Below are positions 46,702 through 59,121 of a stretch of 64,000 nt of DNA, one piece after another. The stretch covers positions 154,339,105 to 154,403,104 of the forward strand of contig NC_134572.1 of the NCBI RefSeq assembly GCF_050947875.1, given 5' to 3'. Position 1 is the first letter of the stretch. Every line of letters starts with the position of its first letter. The position numbers and the translations under genes were made by a program. A model generated the notes under the pieces. That model had not been told where the DNA came from. It saw only the letters and a list, made by a program, of their open reading frames with translations, and did no database searches. This DNA is from Dermacentor variabilis (taxonomy: Eukaryota > Arthropoda > Arachnida > Ixodida > Ixodidae).

Positions 46702-46906
46702 TTATCATAGGAAGTCAACAAACCCTGACACCAAGGACAACATAGCGGAAATTACTTGTGCTTAGTAAATCAAATAAAGAAACGGTAAATAATGGAAATT
46801 AAAGTGGATTTATTTATCGTGTGTTTATTTCATTTATTAAGCGCAAGTAATTTCCCCTATGTTGTCCTTGGTGTCAGGTTAGTGTTTGTTGGCTTCTTAT
46901 GATATG
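46702..46906. mobile_element. Head-to-head SINE (family 2) tails forming a 95-bp-arm palindrome
   Basis: Left arm: TGACACCAAGGACAACATAG, GGAAATTACTTGTGCTTAGT near 46729-46770. Right arm: AAGCGCAAGTAATTTCCCCT, ATGTTGTCCTTGGTGTCAGG near 46839-46880. They are inverse complements with about 10-15% mismatch. AATGGAAATTAAAGTGGATT between them is the T-rich-body side of the same family as 28165-28760. Confidence 0.8.
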
Positions 46907-47357
46907 ACTAATAAAAATCGGGCCCCTCGATTAACCCCCTTTCTTCTCTGTACGACGCAAGTATTTTAAGGCGAAAGCAGTGAGTGGCTCGTTGCGCGGA
47001 GACCTTGAGCGAAACACGAGAGGTCCGCAAAAATGGTACAAAAACCCACGTGACCTCCTCCCAGCGAGCGGCGTGTGGAGAGGGAACGTGCGGCGCGCGC
47101 AGAGAGAAATACAGGTGTTTCGTCGCTGACGTCATGAAGCGGCGGTGGCAGTTGTGGCAACAGTCGACTGCGAACTGCAAGAGACGGCGATGCAGGACGC
47201 TCAGTAAATTGCGCTGTACACTTATTTCGTACGACTAAAACCGGTGTTAAACGTATGCCAGCAGACAGTGTTCAACCAAGAGATTCCTAGCATTATCTTA
47301 AGCAACGTGCATGTTTTGCTCTCATTTATTTCTTCATTTCTTTTCATCTGTGTCCAG

Positions 47358-47416
47358 CTAAGATGATTCCACGCAGCAATACAGGAAAGCTTGTCAGGCG
47401 TCAGCTCGTCCAGTAG
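47358..47416 (+). pseudogene. Acyl-CoA synthetase pseudogene, terminal exon
   Basis: TCATCTGTGTCCAG precedes it. It encodes KMIPRSNTGKLVRRQLVQ and then TAG (47414-47416). This is the A10 motif PxxxxGKxxRRxL, whose Lys contacts the adenylate in active enzymes. Confidence 0.85.
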
Positions 47417-47439
47417 ATTATCGGGAAGCGAGAACCGGC

Positions 47440-47910
47440 AGCCATCAACAGTCGGGAAGATGAGGTGTAAGATCTAACAGAGTGCCCAAATGACGCTTCC
47501 CCGAACTGCGCAAAACACATGCCGCACTAGGGGTGCAAAAATGTAGTATTATAAATTCGAAAGCATTATATTCCCCATGAAGTGAAAAATCCGGCGTCCG
47601 TTTTATCTTCCGATGGTACCAAAACCCACGTGACCAAGTGATCACGTAACGTTCCCAGAGCCGGAACTGTTGCAGCTCGCACTGCAAAATTCTTCCGTGA
47701 AGAGTCATGGCGTCGAACATGGACCACTTCTAAAATTGGACTAAGGTGGATTATCGTCGGTTAAAGTGGCTGAAAGTATATTAAATTTGGTACAAATCAC
47801 AGCAAATTGGATTAGGCTGGATGAATGTGGAGTTATAATTTAAGGCGATAACTTAGACAAGTCATCATGCTTTCGCATTCAAATCACCTAAGGAGAATTA
47901 AGTGAGTGTC
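47440..47910. other. Probable dispersed repeat after the pseudogene
   Basis: TGGTACCAAAACCCACGTGA at 47615 recurs as TGGTACAAAAACCCACGTGA at 47034 in the same orientation. Around it the sequence (GCGAAAGC, ATTATATTCCCCATGAAGTG) has the look of a non-autonomous DNA element, but no terminal repeats were resolved. Confidence 0.3.
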
Positions 47911-47915
47911 ACTTC

Positions 47916-48464
47916 TTAATAAAGTGTACGTTGAGCGGCGTGTTCCGGTATTTCGTGTGATTCCTTTATCACAGCTCCTAACGAGCTGAACCGCAACACG
48001 AATGGGGATAAGGCTCGTGAACACCGTGACAACGTAAACGCGAGAAAGAAGGTTTTGCTCTTTGGGTCATTATGCAAGGCACGTTCCCCTTGAAAAACTT
48101 TCGATGGAGCAGGTGTTCTGTGCTGTATATTGGAAACGTAAGAGTACTGCATTTTTAGCTTAGTTCTACTTTTCCTTTTGGTCGTGCAGCTCAGGAGTGT
48201 CTGGTAATTATTAGAACGATGTACACAATTCGTCGCAAAATAAATGTGAATGTGGCGTTTTAATGTGTGTTTCACACACGCACACAAAATGAGCAGTAAC
48301 GCATGTTGTTGGACTAGTCGGTTCATAAATTCAGCAAAAAGTTTAAACTGAGCGAAGGCAAGACGTGCACACAAACACAGACGCACAGACAAAGCGCCTA
48401 CTTCCAAATGGCTATATTCCGTGAAGGCAAGGAACCTATAAACGTCTCCAAAATAGCAAAACAA
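47916..48464 (-). CDS. Unassigned 182-residue ORF
   Basis: The longest uninterrupted minus frame of this region starts MFCYFGDVYRFLAFTEYSHL. It has a Cys/Leu/Phe-rich middle (HALLLILCACVKHTLKRHIH) and a basic Ser-rich end. No domain, splice junction or repeat copy was recognised. It may be chance or part of an unknown element. I list it only because of its length. Confidence 0.2.
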   Translation of the reverse strand: MFCYFGDVYRFLAFTEYSHLEVGALSVRLCLCARLAFAQFKLFAEFMNRLVQQHALLLILCACVKHTLKRHIHIYFATNCVHRSNNYQTLLSCTTKRKSRTKLKMQYSYVSNIQHRTPAPSKVFQGERALHNDPKSKTFFLAFTLSRCSRALSPFVLRFSSLGAVIKESHEIPEHAAQRTLY

Positions 48465-48469
48465 GGAAC

Positions 48470-51415
48470 AATCACAAAGAAATTGTGCGTTTGTTCTGTT
48501 TTGCTAATTCAAAGAGCCTGATAAATTTTCTGCCTCTACGAAGTTTAAAATTTTTGCTGAATACAATGAGCAGCCTGTGAATACTGGAATTTTACATATG
48601 ACAAGAGAGAGTCTTCTTTCGCGAGTCGTTCCTTATATCCAAAAGTAAGGTTCTAATACACGAGATTTCTTTCATTACTATGAGCAGTACTAACTGAATA
48701 CAGATGCGGCAGAACAAAGAACCCGGGCACAAGCGCAGCTTGGAGCAAGACAGTGCGATGTAACCAAGATATAGCGCGTTCTAACAAAGAGAACAGCGTC
48801 TGGGCCTTTATGTTTAAGTTTGCTTTTGGAAAGGTAAAATAGCTACGTGGTTCAAAGCTCGAAGTACTAACGGTGGTGTTTCAATGATTTGTGCAAGGGA
48901 GCTCTGCACGCGTGGGCACATTGAAATAAGATAATCCAGGAGCCGGTGGAATGAAAGTTACATCTTCAGCATGACATACCTTCTAAGCTCACCCACAATG
49001 AGCATGCTGCAGACGAAAAGAAAAAGCAGCAAGATAAAACAATTCTGAATTACCCACGCACGCAGTTATGCCCTTCCATCGTATGCTCCACCGCGTACAT
49101 CTTCCAACACTTTCTCTGCAGCTTTATTCCAACGTATAGCTTGAAGCTTCAATTCATCTTGTATTCCGCGATCCGATAACTCCCTGCGCTCGCCATGCGT
49201 CCCGAGATTGCGTTGCCGCTCACTCATCCCCGCAGTACGCTGGTGAGGCGCCGTTATTAGTTTGATAATGGTAAAAGTAGCGAGGAAATACACGTGGTGC
49301 TAAATCCTGCTATATGCATTCCTTCGTGCAATAACAAGCGCGAACTTTAGACAGGACATCGAGACGGACAAGACACAGGTGTTTTGGCCTTTAATATTAT
49401 TCGCATATAATAACAAACTAATACAGCAACATAATAATATAATGTACGCGTTCCATCAAATACCTGTTCTCCAGTACTCCAACAGCGGGAAGTCACGCAT
49501 GCCAGAAAAGAAGGTAGTGTGTAACAAAATTCAAATTTTGAACAGGAGGGTTGGGATCAATCAACAGCTGTGCGGAGTGCGAACAAGCAATACGAAGAAC
49601 ATGAAACGCGAATAACATGAAGCGTGACCAAGAAACATGAACACCAAGAACATAAAACTCCAGTGCGCGCACGGACGTAGGTGTACTTGAGATGGACACC
49701 TATAGATGCTACCAATTATGCACTGTTTTAAAGCTAAAGTGGCTGCAACGTCTTCACACACAACGTGGCTTTGTTCGTAAGCAGTTAAGAGTGCTCGTCT
49801 GTAATTATTTCCGTGTTTCAGAAGAAAGTACGAAGAAGCACAAGAGCCATCATAAGGCACAGTGATTTTGGAGGCAGAAGGCGCTCACTTGTAATCCAAC
49901 ACAACTACCATGTTATCCGCAGTCCTTCCGCTACCATATCCACTTCGTGCAACTCGTTACGCAGACCGTGCTCTATCATCACTCTATCATAGCAATGTAA
50001 CAGATGGTCCCACTATGAGTATTCTCTCACATTCATGTGGGTCTGGCAGCAACTCCTCCTCTTTTTTTGTATCTTTGGGTGGCAGTCAGTACAATTCAGC
50101 ACGGATGTGTTGTTGCTCGGCAGATGTCCGGGGAATGAGGTATATCTCGCAGTGCCTGCTGAATACCATGTTTGTAAACTGTGCCTATGCGCAAAAGCAC
50201 ACCGAACACAAAGGCCAGGTACGGTGACGGTGATGTCTGACAAGAGAAACAAAGTCCCTATAGATGACACGGGTACGGCAAGAGCAGCGCACTCAAACAA
50301 CAGAAAATTCAGTTCTCTCAGGGCCTTTAAATATGAAGAAATGACAAACATCTGCCTTGACCTGTAACTGTCATGTCAACTTGCACATAAGACATTGAAC
50401 ATTATTATATGCACTTGGAGTTCGCGCAGAAATACAAGTTTGTATGGTCCAACACCACAGAAGTACCCCGTTTCTCTCCCTACAGCAAGAGTAATTTAAG
50501 GAGATGTTTTTAAGAACGGTAATAGCTTCGGAGGCTTTTTTTTGGTTTCTCATATTGTTACTTAATTTTCTCACAAGAATCAATAAGCCCCTTCCTTCAT
50601 AGCAGAGTATGGTAAACGAAGTCATATAAACAAGAAAACGACACCGTCAATCTCTTTTTGTGCCTTCATTTTTCTGTGCGCTGATAACATCCAACTTGTC
50701 CGATTCACCATCATTGTGCAACAAAACTTTCTGAACTGTTCTCTTAATGAGCCCCTCATAGACGAGCACATCGAATAGCATGTAGAAGCACGTAGCACGT
50801 AGAACCAAGCGGACGGCCAGGAATTACTTCGGAAGGCATGTGCAGCCTTTGCAAAAAAAAAGCGGGTTTTTCACGCCTTCACCAGATATGCTGTTGAGCT
50901 GTGAGTCTCGGTTCCCGTGGCGCTCAGACACTCCACACCACTGGATTGCGAGTACGAGGGTTCTTTCGCTTCCCTGGTTGTTGGAAGTTCTCACAAATCT
51001 CATGAACTCCTTTAAATAGCTTGAAGTCAGCATGGCGGTCGCAGGCAACTTCGGCTGTTTACCTTTGACATAGAGTGAACTCTCGCGTGCAAAAAAATTT
51101 ATTTTCCACATATACCGCGATATTTTATTTGCTTCTTTTTTTCGCTTCAGCGTACCCACGCTGGCTAAAATTAAGTGTTGCAACCCGCATGCATCTGTTC
51201 AACCAATGTGATGCTTTGAAATATTTTCACGTTGCACGGAACTGCTAAACAAATTTAAAGTTTACGCCAATTCAATGCAGTTCATATTTTTCTTATACAA
51301 GACGGAGGCGCAAGGGCTAACTGTCGTGTGACCAGAACGAGGCACTTGCTGCTGAAGGCGTTCGGCATACACTTACATTTCACAGTAGATACAGGTACGG
51401 TTACATGCACTACGT
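48470..51415. other. Unassigned stretch with weak coding candidates
   Basis: Two frames deserve mention. Minus 49066-49293 contains MSERQRNLGTHGERRELSDR, then QDELKLQAIRWNKAAEKVLE, helical and charged, with an acceptor-like CGGCGCCTCACCAG upstream. Plus 50035-50367 begins with a signal-peptide-like MWVWQQLLLFFCIFG and has Cys in RCPGNEVYL and CKLCLCAK. Neither has family support. Confidence 0.25.
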
Positions 51416-51419
51416 GCAC

Positions 51420-51790
51420 ACTTTGTGAGAAATCACCACCCAAGAACTCCGTACTGATGGTTAACCAGCGAAGCTGAAACGTGCGGCTCCGGTGTTTATC
51501 ACTGGGTTAATCCCAACAGTTCATTAACCGACGGCCTGGTAGGGTGCCGGATAGCCAGTACGCAGTTGGTGCTTGCGCTCGGCTACACGAGCCCCTTCCT
51601 GTGCCCGAGCTCCGGCATCGGCCCGGCATAGACGACCTCGTTCGCGGCTCTACTCGCGGCATTGCTAATCGAAAGCTGCCTGCTCCTCAGTAATACGCAC
51701 GAAGCGTGGCCTATCCATTTCGGAGCCGGACAGAAACTGCTGCGCGTGTGCTCTGCTGCGACAGAGAGCAACGACGTCACTACTTACGCA
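51420..51790 (-). other. Possible dispersed-repeat or element remnant
   Basis: The minus strand reads MDRPRFVRITEEQAAFD near 51720, then MPELGHRKGLV, and later VSASLVNHQYGVLGW near 51460. The blocks look protein-derived but the frame has stops and I cannot name the family. Confidence 0.2.
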
Positions 51791-52111
51791 ACAAATCCAA
51801 CACCACCTAGATAGCACAAGGATTTTTCACTTCAATCCGTGACGTCATGTTACCTGGCCCGACCACCATAGAATCTTATTGGGATGCTCCCGAGTAGGCA
51901 GCAGTGATTTTGACGTCACTGCTTTCATCACGCCAGCCTTGTCAATAGAAATTTCGGGCCAGGTAGCTTGGTGTCATGCATCGGAGTGAACAAGCCTTGT
52001 CCTAACTAGGTGGTATTGTGTAATCGCGCGCCTATCTCTCTCTTTATTTTTTCGTGCATGCTCATGGGGTTGCGCCGGTTGCGTTTTCGACACACAGGCG
52101 ACCAACAGATG

Positions 52112-52145
52112 GATGGACGGACGGACGGACGGACGGACGGACGGA
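52112..52145 (+). repeat. (GGAC)n microsatellite
   Basis: About eight GGAC units after GATGGAT. Confidence 0.95.
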
Positions 52146-52149
52146 TGGG

Positions 52150-52909
52150 CGAATCGGATAGCCTTATATAGCTGCGCTTCAAAATTTCCCCTGATGGCGT
52201 GGTCTCAACCCGTTCATCGTGCGTGCGCGTTCCTATCAACTTGTGCTCCTGGATACTAGTGTAGAACAGAAATACATTGTCTGGTCAGCAATTTTTAAAA
52301 AAATGAGGTGATTTATCATACGGAATCTCAGGCCTGTAAATCTGACCGCATGGCAGAAGGACTAGAATAATGGCGGCGTTTGCGTTATTCTTGTGTTAGA
52401 ATTTGCACGCCTGCTTTTGGGTACCATGAACACCGACCAACTTGCTCAACCTTGAGTCGTTCTAGGCTGCAAATATGTACATGCCTTTTCGTGGGCCCGA
52501 CGCACGGTTTTGTTTTTTGTTATCCCACTGCTGATGCCTCATACCCACTATGGCGGATTGACTGAGACTCATTATAGCAAAAACGTTTATTATTGGCTGA
52601 TAAACAGCTGAACTTTTCAGGAACGATTCCAAAGAATAAAAACTAACATGAAGTACTAGAAATGTAATAAGAAAATTGCCTTGAAGCAATTAGAAGTTCT
52701 TCAACCGCTGAGCAACCTTCGCTACGAGACAGTGTCAAAGGAAGGAGGCTCTCAGAGAAAGAATTTCTGGAATAGAAGAATTGAAGCTAAATGTTATTTC
52801 TAAAATCTTTGCCCTTCATAGCGAAACGGTGACAGAATAAAAAAATATCAATCACCTCATCATTTCCACACAATGGGCACTGTCAGGAGCCTGACCATTC
52901 GACAACATA

Positions 52910-52946
<37 letters not shown>

Positions 52947-55900
52947 GTGTTTCTCTTTATGGCACAATATCGGCCTTTACACGGAAAAAAAGAAAAGGTA
53001 ATCAACACCAAGGACTGCAAGAACAGCTTAGCTAACACTATGACCATATTCTCTGCACTGCATTCCTTATTATATGACAGAGATAACCATGGTCTATTTT
53101 ATTTTCTTGTCCATCAACGCTAACGCGCAGATGCGCTGCGCTCGTACTCGTGTCAACTAATGGTCACAGCCTCATTCTAAGCTGAACATACGTATTCCAT
53201 ACATGGCCTCCCCACACAAGAGCTGCATCGATCCGGCCGAACACCTGCTCGACACCCGCTCGCCACCCGAAGGAAGTTCGGGGAGTGCAAGGTTGAGCAT
53301 CTCAGGCGCCATGCAGGCTCTAAACTGGTGAGAAAACTAATGACCAACGTGTTCATATGGAACAGGGCATTGCTGAAGTATACTTCAGTAGTTCTTTTCA
53401 CAATTTTGAATAAGCCGAGGAATTCTTTAGAACAACCCCAAACGTCTCCAAGTTGACTTACGCAGATGTACGTTTGTGAGCAATGAAATTTTAGCTGGTT
53501 AGACCTTACAGGAGACGTTATTTTGTCTTTGCTATCACCACTTAGTGACCTTTCGGCGCAATTTTGTCATCTAGGCTATGGCTCAATCTTGCATTACATT
53601 CGGCTACTGTGCAATTAGCCGTGCGAAGTCTCACTCGCGTTATTTAACTTGTCAGAGGTGGTCTATACTTTTTATCATTGCGTTGGCGTTTCATTTCTAC
53701 GTGATAGAGCCCGCGTGGGTATGCATGCAGTATTCGGGTGTATAACTTGCGATCACGAGCCCTTGGGACACGCTGTGGCACGGGCACCATCCCTATAGAA
53801 ACATTCAGGGCCATTATTGGGTTACACACAGGCCAACCTGAACACTATATATAATGTCGAATGACACAATTATACGGTCTCTCCCGCAGTAACTGCGGAA
53901 AAGAGTCATCCATGCTTTTGTAAAAAATTTGAATCGCATTTTATGCTGCGTCGTCGCCCATGCGATGAATAAATTGCACATGTCTATGAATATAATACGT
54001 TGCTTCAAGTCACCTGTGTTTACTTGCGCCAAAAAGTAACTTCGCTTAAAAGAAAGTGTTAACTTGGAAACAACTGAGTTTCGCCTAGTCAAATACAAAA
54101 GCACAAAACACAACGTTCTAATTACGCAAATGTATCAATGATTTGAACGGAATTCGTTCCACGTATAGACACGTTTATTCACCTACACGAAAAGTAATAA
54201 TTCGTTGACTCTCCAGCTAACTAAATCACTGTTGTCGAACATGTTCTTTAATCCTGTAAGGCTCTAACACTTGTTCCACCTGAAAAACAAAAGATAATTT
54301 GTTCACTAATATATCAGCGGCGGAGACACCGTTGCTACAGAATAATGAAATATTATTTGAATTACAACCTAATTATTAGCATACGGATTATTTATATTTA
54401 ATTGGCTTGCTTAACTACCCACGACTGGAGCGAGAACTCTGACTGCCGTATTAAAAAGCTATACGATATGCGTTAAGCTCCCCGCGCCAAAATCAGAATT
54501 TTGATGTCCCAAAGCAGCTTAGCAGATATTATACGTTGTTCCTTTTAGCTTCACGCAAATTCATATTTCCTCTAAAAGAAAAATTGCGTAGCCGCGAGCA
54601 TGCTGCTTCACTCTTCTTTTAGTTGGAGCCTTGTTAACACTAAGCTCGGACTGGATTGTTACAACCTGCCAGGTACACTGAGAAGTTATCTAAGATATGG
54701 CGCAATGCAGGCGCGATAATGCAACTCATGCGAAAACCTTATTGCCAGCGTTAGAATATCCTGCGATCTTCTAACAGTTCGGCAACAATTTCGCAAATGT
54801 ATGGACACCTTCTTCTCCCAAATGATGACGCGTGTTCAGTTGCACCTGCAGCCCCAATCGCCAATAGTTCCTGTCAATTTTCACCGGCACCTCCTAGGTG
54901 TTGAGAAGAGATGCTAAGCACGCGATGCTCCGACTATAAGCAAGGAAGGAAATATCGACTATGCAAATGCTCTGTCTTGTTTTCCCTCGCTCCAGCACAT
55001 AACTATGTCCCTAAACATAGAAAGGTGCAGTTCGAATATATTTTAAAATTTAATGGTAGCGTGCACTCATGGAGTCCGTAGTAAACAAAAAATACGCTAA
55101 ATTATTGAAAGTCGTATTGAGGGTGCATGAACATCTGATCTGTGAGATTGAACACTTTGTGTTCACTTCTTTGTAGAAATCAAAACTAACGGGACCAGTA
55201 AAGTTTGCGCGAACATGTTAAGCGGTTACAGCGTGATTCAGGAAACTGAGGTAGCCTCGCGAAAGAAAATGAAAGTAAATATTTTATTGAAAATTAGAGA
55301 TCTCAGCACATGATAGAACAATAGCATGAAACTGCGCTAGTTGGTTTCTTAATATGAAATGAAGTTGCACAGAAGAAAACACAAAACTGAAAACATGCAT
55401 TTTGTGAATATCATGGTATTCCATTATACCATGGTGTTCGAAGAGTCTCTAAGTACACGCTCTAACAGGGGGTACCCTTGAGAGCTAGCTGGATGAACCT
55501 GGCATAGCATACTTAGCCGTGCATGGTACTCGATCCACTTAGGGACTCGTGCAAAAAAGCTCTTCTGGGCTAGAAAGATAGTTAAGAAGGCTTCAATGAA
55601 TCGCGTATTAGTGGCAGGGTAGACACTGCGACACCGGATCCTAACACATGCTCTGTATGACTGAAAAGGCAAGAAACCAATTTGCGTCAGCGAAGGACCT
55701 CGTGGAAGTACTTTTAAGGCTGATTTGTTGTCCGCTCTACTTCACCGAATAAGAGACTCGCAGTCATGCTGACTGCTCCCTTTCCCAAGCCTTGTCCGGA
55801 TGTGTAAACTTGATAACTGCTCACGACGGGGATATTGTAGGGTCGTATACTTCGCTATCTTTTTATATTTCCACACACGCCACTTGAGAGTTGACGCTTA

Positions 55901-55950
55901 AACGGGCACACCGTAATGCTTAAGAACTGTGGCTCCAGGTGCTCGGTCAT
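52150..55950. other. Unassigned AT-rich stretch
   Basis: Frames at 53177-53401, 53814-54113 and 55424-55672 (all minus) are the longest. None shows a domain. A (GT)n tract lies at 52914-52950. Confidence 0.4.
52914..52950 (+). repeat. (GT)n microsatellite
   Basis: About 18 GT units with one CG interruption. Confidence 0.97.
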
Positions 55951-56004
55951 CAATGGGCAGTGCACGGGCATCTTCGTATTCCACCCCGTCGTTCATGCAT
56001 CCGC

Positions 56005-56051
56005 CACGTGAGCCCGTGCTCAGCCGCACAACACCGTAGCCACTGAGCTAA
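56005..56051 (-). mobile_element. SINE (family 1) tRNA-like head fragment with A-box
   Basis: The minus strand reads TTAGCTCAGTGGCTACGGTG, then TTGTGCGGCTGAGCACGGGC. TAGCTCAGTGG fits the pol III A-box (TRGYNNARNNG) and AGCACG joins the head seen at 7759. It abuts the plus-strand LINE beginning at about 56050. Confidence 0.55.
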
Positions 56052-58600
56052 GATGATCAATATTAGGCTGCAGGAGGGCATTGAATCCAGCAGTTGTCTA
56101 CCAGATCAAATGGCTGGCTTCAGAAAACGTAGATGTACAATGCACTGCATCTTTGACTTGGTAATGTTTGTTGTCGCCGAGATTAGCTGTGGGAGCATTG
56201 CTGCTACTGTTTTTATTGATATTAAGGCCTTTGACTCGGTCAGTCACCCGATCTGCTTGAACTCTCAACTCTCGGAATGCACGGCCGGGTTCTCAAATTG
56301 ATCCCTAACTTCTTCAAAGAGAGAAAGATATATATAAATACAAATGACGGACATAGCGACGCATACACCATAAACAAAGGAGTTCCGCAAGGAAGTGTAT
56401 TAAGCCCACTTCTCTTCAATGCAGCAATAGCAGGTTTACCAGCAGTACTTCCAGCAGACATCAACGTATCTATGTATGCTGATGACGTTTGCATAGGGGC
56501 ATTGAACAAGTCTCTAGAAGTTGTCAAGTATTGGCTGCAGGAAGCTTTGAGCGCAATAGGTGATTATTTAAGAGAAGGGGGCATGAATATATCTTGTGTC
56601 AAATCTGCGGTTCTGCCTTTCACAAGAAAAAAAAGGTTAGAAATTTTGGTCTTTCAACAGACGGCCATGAGATGGAGCTGGTTCGGAAACATTGTTTTCT
56701 CGGCGTGATTTTAGGCCACCAGCTTCGATGGACTCATCATCTGACCACCCTGTAGGATCATATTAGTTGTGTTATAAATGTTCTCCGCAGAGTCTCAGGC
56801 ACGAAGTGGGGTGGAACAACGGCATCCCTGCTTCAAGTCCACTCAGCACTTGTGCGTCAGAGAATTACTTACTCCGCCCCTATGTTGCACAAATTATCTG
56901 CGACGTCCCTCCATCGGCTACAGCTGTTGGAGGCTTTGAGTTTACGAGTGTGCATAGGAGTCCCTCAAACTACGTCCAGTCACCTCATTATTGCAGAAGC
57001 ACGGGAACTGCATTTTATGGTTATTCGCAGCCTGGAAATATGCCGACATCTCTTCAGAATTTCTACTCAGCATTCTGCACACCCCCTTCCATCTGTGATA
57101 GAGAACCGTCCGGGTGCACAGATACACGCCTTGATTCATGAGGATAAATCGCGACTCCAACGATCACATTTTTGGCACTCAGACCTCTGCTAGCCACCAT
57201 GGCTTCTGCTAGCGCCAAAAATACGAACGTCAGTCGAAGGGCTTAAAAATAAACGTGACGTTTCCACATTAGCAGCAAAACAATTAGCGTTATATCACCT
57301 ATTTGACAAGTACCAGAAATCTATTCACGTCTACACGGATTGTTGTCTAATGAAAGAAAGTGCGACTGCAGCTTATGTTATACCATCCTTAAGAGGTAGC
57401 GTACGCTTGTCGACTAGGACACACGTAGTCACCAACCGTAGCGGAATTAGTGGCAATTCTTTAAGCGACTCGTTTTATCAAAGGATATGAGACACCAACA
57501 AAGTGGGTAGTTTGCACGCACTCCTTATCGGCTTTAGCATGTCTTGAAGATATTGATGACAGCCAACCACACGCAGGAATAACATACGCAGTACTCAACA
57601 GTTTAACTCAGGCTAATGAAAGGAAACATGAGCTGATATTACAGTGGCATCCCGGGCCATGCTGTTATAGCAGGCAACGAACTAGCGCACTGATTGGGAA
57701 AATCAGCCCATAAAGATGGAGAAATTCAGCTCGTCCCTTTATCACCAATGGACACAAAACGGATATTGAGAGTACTAAAGAAAGACTTTTGTATGTCAAC
57801 ATGGTTCAATGAAAACACTAAGGAATCAATCCTTTACGGAGTAGACCCTGAACTCAAATACCAGCTGGAAGTACAACTTTCTAAAAGTACCGAGACACTA
57901 ATTTATTGAGTGCGCTTTGGGACAGCATACAGCAAAAATTTCCTATATCGCATCAAACGGGCTCCTTCACGGGCTTGCTCCTTTGGCCACGACGATGAGG
58001 ATGTTCGCCACCTACTCCTCGAATGCCCCGTATACGGGATGCAAAGACGGCAGCTAGAACAAGAGCTACACTCCATGGATCCTCACCGGCCTTTCTGATT
58101 CGCAAAATTGCTGGGTCCATGGCCATCTAAAGTAGCACAGCGAAAAGCATTGAACGCACTTGAACATTTTTATGAAGAAACAGGCATCCTTAACAAATAC
58201 TATGTATTGCACCTAATAATCACACGATGTTACTATAACGTTCTTCTATTGTTTGTTATTATTAGTGCTTGTATATTACGTGTCATACATTTTTTGTGCG
58301 TGAGTTATTTTAACCCTGTGTAATTCCTCATCTGCTTATATGTTCATAGAAGCCTACATCATGGCCGTTTGTGTGTGTTTGTGACTTCTTTTGCAAATTT
58401 TTTGGGGTGCAACTTGCATTTGACTTTTGTACTGTTATTTTCATGGGCGTATATGACTATGCGGTGGATTTCTGACCGTCAGAAGTGATTTCTTTTGATT
58501 TTCCTACATATTTTTATATTGTTGTTTCCACTATGAGAAAAGGAGTAGCCGCCACCATTATAAGGTGACTACGTCTCTTCCTTTTATTTTCATTTCAATA
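56050..58600 (+). mobile_element. I-type LINE: RT, RNase H and zinc-knuckle tail, 5'-truncated
   Basis: RT starts in the 56053 frame (CLPDQMAGFRKRRCTMHCI, then VFIDIKAFDSVSHP with palm motif A). It continues in the 56277 frame: INKGVPQGSVLSPLLFNAAI and INVSMYADDVCIGA, the YADD box at 56475-56486. The thumb region follows to about 57190 in shifting frames. RNase H begins near 57335 (YTDCCLMKESATAAYVIPSL, first Asp) and includes LILQWHPG with NELAH near 57640-57690. The tail frames 57694-57909 and 57910-58098 read MRFGTAYSKNFLYRIKRAPS and CSFGHDDEDVRHLLLECPVY; the usual CxxC is now CSFG. AATAAA occurs near 58598. There are many stops; the copy is inactive. Confidence 0.9.
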
Positions 58601-58604
58601 AAGA

Positions 58605-59115
58605 AAAGAGCAGGCACGACAGGTGAAATTTGAAATTAGCTGCCTTTCAAAAAAATCGAATCATCTCAATACACCTGATATTCTAGGACTACACCTTCTT
58701 GGAAGGAACATACGCGACGGTTGGTTCATGGACAAAAAATTCGCGATGTGGTTGTTGCGGCACCTGTACAACGCAGGAGGGAACGCGTTCTTTTTTTTTG
58801 AAGTTCGTTGTTTGTTGTTTTACTGCGTGCGACGCGGTAAGTCCACCAAATAAAATAACAATGGAGTAAGGGGAGTGCATCCACAGACCTTGTCACTTTA
58901 AGCTGCAATTCATTCGAGCTTAGCTTGGTGTCACCATGCATTGATAAATTCCCTCAAGGTAATGTACCCGAAACATCGCAATATTCCGTTCCTTACACAT
59001 AGTGCCTTTTCACTCAATGCAAACTAGCGCTAGTTGCTCTGAAAAATATTTTCAGGAAGCATTGCAGTTTTTAGAACCAAACAGGTTGCATCATTCCCCA
59101 ATGTCTGAATGAGTT
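58605..59115. other. Unassigned stretch
   Basis: Short frames on both strands around 58623-58941 lack any recognised feature. Confidence 0.4.
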
Positions 59116-59121
59116 TTCTCT

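Larger units (their letters stand above)
41335..47416 (+). pseudogene. AMP-dependent acyl-CoA synthetase / 4-coumarate-CoA ligase-like gene, C-terminal half, inactivated
   Basis: Six exons follow the order of the ANL adenylate-forming superfamily: 41335-41506, 41830-41930, 43390-43528, 45769-46056, 46171-46221 and 47358-47416. Each junction has AG/GT borders, and phases (1, 0, 1, 1, 1) agree across every intron. Intact enzymes activate a carboxylate with ATP and transfer it to CoA. Recognisable parts: the SLQYVTTSSTPVG core, a decayed YGMTE motif (now CGQT then stop), GELVERCPSLMREYW, the hinge region (LVAWLSDYLSVRGCKYWPAE, where Asp-Arg is expected at the AW), PGVHYCAVVGIPHPEAGEV, and the final RSNTGKLVRRQL with the catalytic A10 lysine. 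Exon 2 contains TAG and TAA, exon 4 contains TAG TAG. No exons for the N-terminal half were found. The substrate cannot be deduced. Confidence 0.85.
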
